Source: Methylomonas albis
Lineage (GTDB): Bacteria; Pseudomonadota; Gammaproteobacteria; Methylococcales; Methylomonadaceae
Direction: 5' to 3'
Assembly: GCF_014850955.1 (NCBI RefSeq)
Contig: NZ_JACXSS010000001.1
Location: 5,146,001-5,210,000, forward strand
Length of the DNA stretch: 64,000 nt
In this document: piece after piece, positions 58,056-64,000 of the stretch
Layout of the letters: every line of letters begins with the position of its first letter
How positions within the stretch are numbered: position 1 is the stretch's first letter
Position numbers and translations under genes: made by a program
Notes under the pieces: model-generated
Database searches by the model: none
The model's input: the letters and a program-made list of their open reading frames with translations, nothing else
What the model was told of the DNA's origin: nothing

Positions 58056-59159
58056 CTACATCCGCATCGGCATGACGATAAACTTAAAGATAGGCTGTTC
58101 GGGTTCTTCGATGAAACAGCTGCTGGCATTTCCGGCTATGGTCAACACTGCCATTTCGGAATCCAAATTCGATACCGCATCCAGCATATATTGCGAGTTG
58201 AACGAAATACTCAGCGGCTCGCCTTGATAATCGATGATCAATTCTTCCTCGGCCTCATCATGCTCCGGATTATGCGTGCTGAGTTTTAGCAAATCGCCGG
58301 ATATATCGAAAGTTACACCCTTGTACTTTTCATTGGACAGAATCGCTACCCGCGTTAACGCATCTCGCAATACCTGTTTTTGAATCAACAGCGGACTCAT
58401 AAAGCTCTGATTGAACACTTTACTGAAATCCGGAAACTTGGCATCGATCAGCTTTGACGAGAACACCACTTCCTTGTAATAAATTCTGATGTTGTTGTTG
58501 GAGAATTGAATGTTCAATTCAGCCTCTGCATCGTCCAATAAACGGCTAAGTTCCTGCACCGCTTTTCTAGGCATGATGATGCGGGATTCATAACCGGTCG
58601 CTTGTCCAATATCATCTTCATAAATCGACAAACGATGCCCATCGGAAGCCACCAACTTCAGCCTGGAATTACTCACGTTCAACAATAAACCGTTCAAGTA
58701 ATAGCGCACATCCTGATTGGCCATGCAAAACACGGTTTTCTCCAGAGCTTTCTTGAATTTTCCGGCATTCAGCAAAAAGCTATACTCAAACTCGGACTCA
58801 TTAAACTCCGGGTAATGCTCGGCTGGTAAGGTGCTCAAAGAAAATCGGCTGCGGCCGGAGACGACTTTGACTTTGTCGTCTTGCAATTCGAATAGAATTT
58901 CCGCGCCGTTTGGCAATAAGCGGCAAATATCCAGAAATTTTCTGGCGGGAACCGTAATTTCTCCGGAATTAGATATTGATTCGATATTTAATTTAGCAAC
59001 GATCTGAATTTCGGTATCTGTACCGGTCATTACCAATTGATCGTCGCTAGCCTGCAACAATACATTGGACAGAATCGGCATAGTCTGCCGTTTCTCGATA
59101 ACGCTGACGATTTGTTGCAGCGGCGGCAAAATTTGATCTCTGCTAATAATAAATTTCAT
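58056..59159 (-). CDS. dnaN: DNA polymerase III beta sliding clamp
   Basis: 367 residues, the normal length. Opens with MKFIISRDQILPPLQQIVSV and ends with the conserved IMPMRM, the hydrophobic cleft-forming C-terminus. Three clamp domains are expected. AT-rich DNA with DnaA boxes precedes it. Confidence 0.97.
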   Translation of the reverse strand: MKFIISRDQILPPLQQIVSVIEKRQTMPILSNVLLQASDDQLVMTGTDTEIQIVAKLNIESISNSGEITVPARKFLDICRLLPNGAEILFELQDDKVKVVSGRSRFSLSTLPAEHYPEFNESEFEYSFLLNAGKFKKALEKTVFCMANQDVRYYLNGLLLNVSNSRLKLVASDGHRLSIYEDDIGQATGYESRIIMPRKAVQELSRLLDDAEAELNIQFSNNNIRIYYKEVVFSSKLIDAKFPDFSKVFNQSFMSPLLIQKQVLRDALTRVAILSNEKYKGVTFDISGDLLKLSTHNPEHDEAEEELIIDYQGEPLSISFNSQYMLDAVSNLDSEMAVLTIAGNASSCFIEEPEQPIFKFIVMPMRM

Positions 59160-59348
59160 ATAAATATTTTTTATATATTGTTACTACTATGTAAACAAAA
59201 AGCTGTGGAAAACTGGTTTTATCTAATTTAAATCAAAATCTTAGCATGTATCAAACATTGTTGTCGGATACCGCTTTAGCTTGTATGGGTTTTGTGGATA
59301 AGCTAAAGGGCTTATTTTTGGCACACTTTATCCACAACTTAAGCGCAA
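59160..59348. other. Probable replication origin (oriC) with DnaA boxes
   Basis: The dnaA-dnaN intergenic region. DnaA-box matches: TGTGGAAAA at 59204-59212, TGTGGATAA at 59293-59301 and TTATCCACA at 59328-59336 (perfect consensus). A very A/T-rich stretch at 59155-59190 could be the unwinding element. The region is short, so extra boxes may lie in flanking genes. Confidence 0.6.
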
Positions 59349-60665
59349 TTAATGCGATAAGGTTCTCAACAGGTTTTTGTAATCCTCAGCCATCTTCACA
59401 TCGTCGTCTTTTAGCTCCGCTACGCGCTTGCAGGCATTGATCACAGTGGTGTGGTCGCGTCCGCCAAAGGCATCGCCGATTTCCGGGTAGCTGTGCGAAG
59501 TCAATTCCCTGGCCAGACACATGGCCACCTGCCTGGGTCGAGTGACGGACTGTTTGCGATTTTTTGAGGACAAATCGGCCACTCTGATCTTGAAATACTC
59601 GGCCACAGTCTTCTGGATGTTATCGATACTGATTAACTTGTCTTGCAAGCTGATCAAATCATGCAACGCTTCCTTGGTAAATTCCAAAGTAATGTCGCGG
59701 CCGGTAAATTGCGAGTTGGCTACCACTCTGCGCAAGGCACCTTCCAGATCTCTAACATTGGACGGTATGCGTTTGGCGATGAAAAAAGCAATGTCTTGAT
59801 CCAGATCGACACTGACCTGTTGGGCTTTCTTGATTAAAATTGCCGCACGCGTTTCCAGATCCGGCGGTTCGATAGCCACCGGCAAACCCCAACCAAAGCG
59901 CGATTTTAAACGATCTTCCAAGCCATCGATTTCTTTGGGATATTTATCGCAGGTCAAAACCACCTGATGTTTGTTATCCAGCAGATTGTTAAAGGTGTGG
60001 AAAAACTCTTCTTGCGAGCGTTCTTTGCCTGCCAGGAACTGGATATCGTCCATTAACAAAATATCGATGCTGCGGTAATACTCTTTAAATTGATTGATGC
60101 TGTTTTGCTGCAGGGCTTTGACCATGTCCTGCACGAATTTCTCGGAATGCAGATAGACAATATTGGCATCGGGTTTTTTCAGCAACACCGCATTGCCGAT
60201 AGCATGCATCAAGTGGGTTTTACCCAAACCGGAACTGCCGTAGATAAACAGGGGATTGTAGACTTTACCGATATTCTCGGAAACCGTCATCGAAGCCGCT
60301 TTGGCCAATTGGTTGGATTTACCCTCGACAAAGCTCTCGAAGGTGAAGGCTCTGTTTAAAAAATTGGGTTGATTCTTTTTCTGCGCCGGACTCTTGTTTA
60401 TCGTTGGCGCCTTGATAGCTGCTGCCTTTTTGCTACCGATTTCAAACTGTACGGCCAAAGTCGCGTTAGAAAACTCATTGACTGCGTCTTCAATCACCGC
60501 GAAAAAATGCTGTTTGATATGGTCGATAATAAAGCGGTTGGGAGCAAGCAATTTTAACTGGCTGTCGGTTTCCACCGCTTGCAGCGGTCTAATCCAGGTG
60601 CTGAAATCGGTACTGGGAATTTCATGTTCAAGCTTGGCCAGGCAGTTGTTCCAAATCACACTCAT
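59349..60665 (-). CDS. dnaA: Chromosomal replication initiator DnaA
   Basis: 438 residues. Domain [24 protein letters not shown]+ domain with Walker [21 protein letters not shown], Walker [13 protein letters not shown] and FHTFN; C-terminal DNA-binding domain [18 protein letters not shown]. Melts oriC and loads the DnaB helicase. The gmk gene is divergent upstream; rpmH, common next to dnaA, is absent here. Confidence 0.98.
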   Translation of the reverse strand: MSVIWNNCLAKLEHEIPSTDFSTWIRPLQAVETDSQLKLLAPNRFIIDHIKQHFFAVIEDAVNEFSNATLAVQFEIGSKKAAAIKAPTINKSPAQKKNQPNFLNRAFTFESFVEGKSNQLAKAASMTVSENIGKVYNPLFIYGSSGLGKTHLMHAIGNAVLLKKPDANIVYLHSEKFVQDMVKALQQNSINQFKEYYRSIDILLMDDIQFLAGKERSQEEFFHTFNNLLDNKHQVVLTCDKYPKEIDGLEDRLKSRFGWGLPVAIEPPDLETRAAILIKKAQQVSVDLDQDIAFFIAKRIPSNVRDLEGALRRVVANSQFTGRDITLEFTKEALHDLISLQDKLISIDNIQKTVAEYFKIRVADLSSKNRKQSVTRPRQVAMCLARELTSHSYPEIGDAFGGRDHTTVINACKRVAELKDDDVKMAEDYKNLLRTLSH

Positions 60666-60756
60666 CGGCGTTCAAGAAGGGGCTTAGAAAGGCCTTGCAT
60701 GATACCACAGTGACCGCTTAGGGCTTGACTCTATGGACGTTATCAGAAAAGAATGA

Positions 60757-61401
<645 letters not shown>

Positions 61402-61418
61402 TAGAACTAACAACACTT

Positions 61419-61856
61419 ATGAAAACTAGAAAAACTTCTTATCTGTTTGCCACGCTGATTGTTTCGGCGTTGACCATTGCCGGTTGCTCCAGCGATGAAT
61501 CGGAAACTCCCAAAGCCAGTGCCGGTACTGCAAAAAAAGCAGTACACAGAGTCGATAGCGGCGAAGCGACCGAACCAGAGAAACGTCAATTCGAAAAAGA
61601 GTTTTCAGCCAAATGCCTCGCGCGGGAGCTGAAAAACTCGAATAACAAAGATGTCGACGAAAAACGCTTCCAAGAAAGCTGCGATTGCATCGCCGAACAC
61701 ATCATGAAAGATCTATCGGAAATCGATGCCGAGAAATATCTGGAAGACCACGAAGACACCCACACCTTGCAGATCAAATTCGATGCTGCGGCATATTTCT
61801 GTTTGCAAAACAAACCGCAGCCCAAAGGCCCGCATTTGTTTGGCAAACCGCAATAA
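61419..61856 (+). CDS. Putative lipoprotein, unknown
   Basis: 145 residues. Lipoprotein signal peptide with lipobox TIAGC (Cys24). The mature part is acidic and basic mixed (EKRQFEKEFSAKCLARELKN) with conserved-looking Cys (KCLAR, ESCDCIAEHIM, YFCLQNK). It starts 17 bases after gmk and is probably co-transcribed. No family recognised. Confidence 0.65.
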   Translation: MKTRKTSYLFATLIVSALTIAGCSSDESETPKASAGTAKKAVHRVDSGEATEPEKRQFEKEFSAKCLARELKNSNNKDVDEKRFQESCDCIAEHIMKDLSEIDAEKYLEDHEDTHTLQIKFDAAAYFCLQNKPQPKGPHLFGKPQ

Positions 61857-61860
61857 CATC

Positions 61861-61943
61861 GTAGGTTGGGTTAGCTCGATAAAGCACAACTCAACATTCA
61901 AAGTTTACGTGTTGGGTTACGGCTAGCGCCTGACCCAACCTAC
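61861..61943. repeat. REP-like inverted repeat
   Basis: GTAGGTTGGGT (61861-61871) is inverted as ACCCAACCTAC (61933-61943), with partly repeated TGGGTTA/TGACCCA inside. This motif type is a common scattered intergenic repeat in proteobacteria. It may also act as a transcription barrier between the lipoprotein gene and hemL. Confidence 0.75.
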
Positions 61944-61968
61944 CGTTTTACCCAATCCATCATTCCCC

Positions 61969-63249
61969 ATGACACTATCTTCCGAATTATTTTCTCAAGC
62001 CAAACAATACATTCCCGGTGGCGTGAACTCGCCGGTACGTTCCTTCAGTGGCGTCGGCGGTACCCCGGTGTATTTCGACCGCGCGGCCGGCGCTTACGTT
62101 TACGACAGCGAAGGCAAGCGCTATATCGATTATGTCGGTTCCTGGGGGCCAATGATTTTGGGCCACGCCCATCCGGCCGTGATTACAGCCGTTAAACAAA
62201 CTGCCGAAAAAGGTTTGAGCTTTGGTGCGCCCACCGAGATAGAAACTCTGATGGCACAAACAGTCTGCGAATTGCTGCCATCGATAGACATGGTGCGGAT
62301 GGTCAGCTCCGGCACCGAAGCCACCATGAGCGCCTTGCGTTTGGCCCGCGGTTATACCGGCCGCGACAAAATCGTCAAATTCGAAGGCTGCTACCACGGC
62401 CACTCCGATTCTTTATTGGTGAAAGCCGGCTCCGGCGCGCTGACTCTGGGCGTACCCAGCTCGCCGGGCGTACCAGCCTCGGTTGCTGCCGACACCCTCA
62501 CGCTGACTTACAACGACAGCGATGCAGTGCGCAGCACCTTTGCCGAACTGGGTGACAAGATTGCCTGCATCATCGCCGAACCGGTAGCCGGCAACATGAA
62601 CTGCATTCCACCGGAACCCGGCTTCTTGCAAACCCTACGCGACGTCTGCGACCAATACGGAAGCGTGTTGATTTTCGACGAAGTGATGACCGGCTTCCGC
62701 GTCGGTTTGCAAGGCGCGCAAGGCCTATACGGCATCAAACCGGATCTGACCACGCTCGGTAAAATCATCGGCGGCGGCTTGCCGGTCGGCGCTTTCGGAG
62801 GCAGCCGCAAGATCATGGAATATCTGGCGCCGCTGGGTCCTGTCTATCAAGCCGGCACGTTGTCCGGCTGCCCGGTAGCGATGGCCGCCGGTTTGAAAAC
62901 CCTGGAGCTGATCAACCAGCCCGGCTTCTACGACGCCCTGACCGCCAAAACCACTAAATTATTGGCCGGCCTGCAAGCTTCTGCCGATCAGGCCGGCATC
63001 GCTTTTACCACCAACCAGGTCGGCGGCATGTTTGGCTTGTTCTTTAGCAATGAAAAATCGGTCAGCCGTTTTTCTCAAGTCATGGCTTGCGATGCAAATC
63101 GCTTTAAGCAATTCTTCCATGCCATGCTGGATAAAGGTGTCTACCTAGCGCCGTCGGCTTTTGAAGCCGGATTTGTTTCCGCCGCGCATACGGATGAGGA
63201 TTTGCAGGCAACGGTGGATGCGGCGGCTGAGGTGTTTAAAGCGTTGTGA
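61969..63249 (+). CDS. hemL: Glutamate-1-semialdehyde 2,1-aminomutase
   Basis: 426 residues, a PLP enzyme of tetrapyrrole synthesis that turns glutamate-1-semialdehyde into 5-aminolevulinate. Seen: [49 protein letters not shown] and the PLP lysine in [18 protein letters not shown]. Length normal. Set apart by the REP-like repeat upstream. Confidence 0.98.
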   Translation: MTLSSELFSQAKQYIPGGVNSPVRSFSGVGGTPVYFDRAAGAYVYDSEGKRYIDYVGSWGPMILGHAHPAVITAVKQTAEKGLSFGAPTEIETLMAQTVCELLPSIDMVRMVSSGTEATMSALRLARGYTGRDKIVKFEGCYHGHSDSLLVKAGSGALTLGVPSSPGVPASVAADTLTLTYNDSDAVRSTFAELGDKIACIIAEPVAGNMNCIPPEPGFLQTLRDVCDQYGSVLIFDEVMTGFRVGLQGAQGLYGIKPDLTTLGKIIGGGLPVGAFGGSRKIMEYLAPLGPVYQAGTLSGCPVAMAAGLKTLELINQPGFYDALTAKTTKLLAGLQASADQAGIAFTTNQVGGMFGLFFSNEKSVSRFSQVMACDANRFKQFFHAMLDKGVYLAPSAFEAGFVSAAHTDEDLQATVDAAAEVFKAL

Positions 63250-63301
63250 GATTGTGGTGTCCGAGTAATATATGAAAACCTTTTAATTACTTGTTAGGCT
63301 T

Positions 63302-63790
63302 ATGTATCACTATAACCCCTTCATCTATTTCGCTTTAATTGTTGCCTTAACTCTTATTGGCTGCTCTCATGAGTTTGAATTTGGTGTGGTGAGTGGACCA
63401 CTTCAAATCCCCGCGAACACACGGGTGTCAATCAGAAATCCAGAACATATAGTAACCCCGAACCATTATGATTCTGTTTGCGTGCTTCCAGCCGAGCCAT
63501 ATGTGGTTGCGGACGCAGTTTTCGGGCCAAATGGGGTGGTACCACCAAAATTTGTCGGCCCCAATGGAGCGTCGTTCTCACCGAAAATCTTTGTTAGGAA
63601 TGCCTCAGGTATAGAGGATCCTTTACCAAGCATTTCCGAAGCTCTTACCAAAACCGGAACTTGGCTTTGTTTTAGGTCATTGGACAGCAATCAAAAAATA
63701 CACTTACCGTATACTGAGATAGCACTAGAAAGCTCTGAGGCTATGTATATAAAGTCAATTAAGTGGGATAGCACTGAAATATCGTTCTAA
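63302..63790 (+). CDS. Putative lipoprotein, unknown
   Basis: 162 residues with a lipoprotein signal (FALIVALTLIGC, Cys21) and a mature region with beta-strand character and four further Cys-free stretches; two Cys (SVCVLP, TWLCF) may pair. Lower G+C than hemL, so possibly acquired. No family recognised. Confidence 0.6.
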   Translation: MYHYNPFIYFALIVALTLIGCSHEFEFGVVSGPLQIPANTRVSIRNPEHIVTPNHYDSVCVLPAEPYVVADAVFGPNGVVPPKFVGPNGASFSPKIFVRNASGIEDPLPSISEALTKTGTWLCFRSLDSNQKIHLPYTEIALESSEAMYIKSIKWDSTEISF

Positions 63791-63888
63791 CAGGGCTACT
63801 TTGTGCGGTTACGTAAGCTCCGCTAACCGCACTTTAATGCCCTGCTTGGGCCAGTTAAGTGGCTTGGTTTCGCGTTGCTCTTCCCAGC

Positions 63889-64000
63889 CTATCTATTCTC
63901 CAGTTTTGAATTAGATCGCTGTATTTCTAACAAGCGATCATCGCGTTCACGCACCAGCCAATACGTCACACCCAACACCAATGTCGCTGCTGCTAGGGCC
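63889..64000 (-). CDS. C-terminal end of a membrane protein (partial)
   Basis: The minus strand ends with a hydrophobic stretch LAAATLVLGVTYWLV, then RERDDRLLEIQRSNSKLENR and a stop. It looks like one membrane helix with a cytoplasmic charged tail; the rest lies outside the window. Product unknown. Confidence 0.45.
   Translation of the reverse strand, partial: ALAAATLVLGVTYWLVRERDDRLLEIQRSNSKLENR

Overview
The window looks like the chromosomal origin region of a gammaproteobacterial methanotroph of the Methylococcales type. The order dnaA-dnaN-recF-gyrB is intact near the right edge, and a PQQ alcohol dehydrogenase with the lanthanide-type active-site Asp pair sits at the left edge. The genus is an inference. 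The two core segments (left of about 16.3 kb and right of 54.4 kb) flank about 38 kb of accessory DNA in which mobile elements and anti-phage-type systems are nested.

Layout. 1-3.3 kb: partial lanthanide-type PQQ dehydrogenase and a secreted protein. 3.8-9.1 kb: a four-gene cluster (GtrA-glycosyltransferase fusion, ChbG/HpnK/NaxD-type deacetylase, ArnC-type GT2, second GT39-type enzyme) that resembles pathways moving a deacetylated amino sugar onto lipid A. A 472-bp near-perfect direct repeat flanks it, with remnants of a TnsB-type transposase and an IS3-family transposase beside the copies. 10-16.2 kb: ordinary genes (PsiE-like, VIT1/CCC1 transporter, cytochrome b561, membrane LuxR-type regulator, chemoreceptor), a 56-residue protein and two copies of a ~147-bp MITE.

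16.3-44.4 kb: a Tn7-like transposition operon on the minus strand (tnsA-tnsB-tnsC-tniQ-tniQ) with a BglII-family protein next to it. tnsB is split exactly by a 19,589-bp IS21-family element (22310-41898), flanked by a 5-bp target duplication GGTGG and ending in arrays of a 10-bp terminal repeat. Besides istA/istB it carries an AAA ATPase plus subtilase module, a Septu-like ATPase/HNH pair, a full type I restriction system (hsdRMS) and an unknown gene pair.

44.4-54.4 kb: a five-gene minus-strand operon lies between a decayed hsdR fragment and a truncated gene, directly beside gyrB. It encodes a small protein resembling ABC-3C middle components, an SMC-like ATPase with a zinc-binding centre, a protein with a C-terminal PD-(D/E)xK nuclease domain, a HamA-like (DUF1837) nuclease and a HamB-like Ski2-type helicase. 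It reads as a Hachiman-type effector/helicase pair joined to an ATPase/nuclease module, and is the best candidate here for an undescribed defence system.

54.4-64 kb: gyrB, recF, dnaN, a probable oriC with DnaA boxes, dnaA, gmk, two lipoproteins, hemL and the end of a membrane protein. No tRNA, rRNA or CRISPR array was seen.
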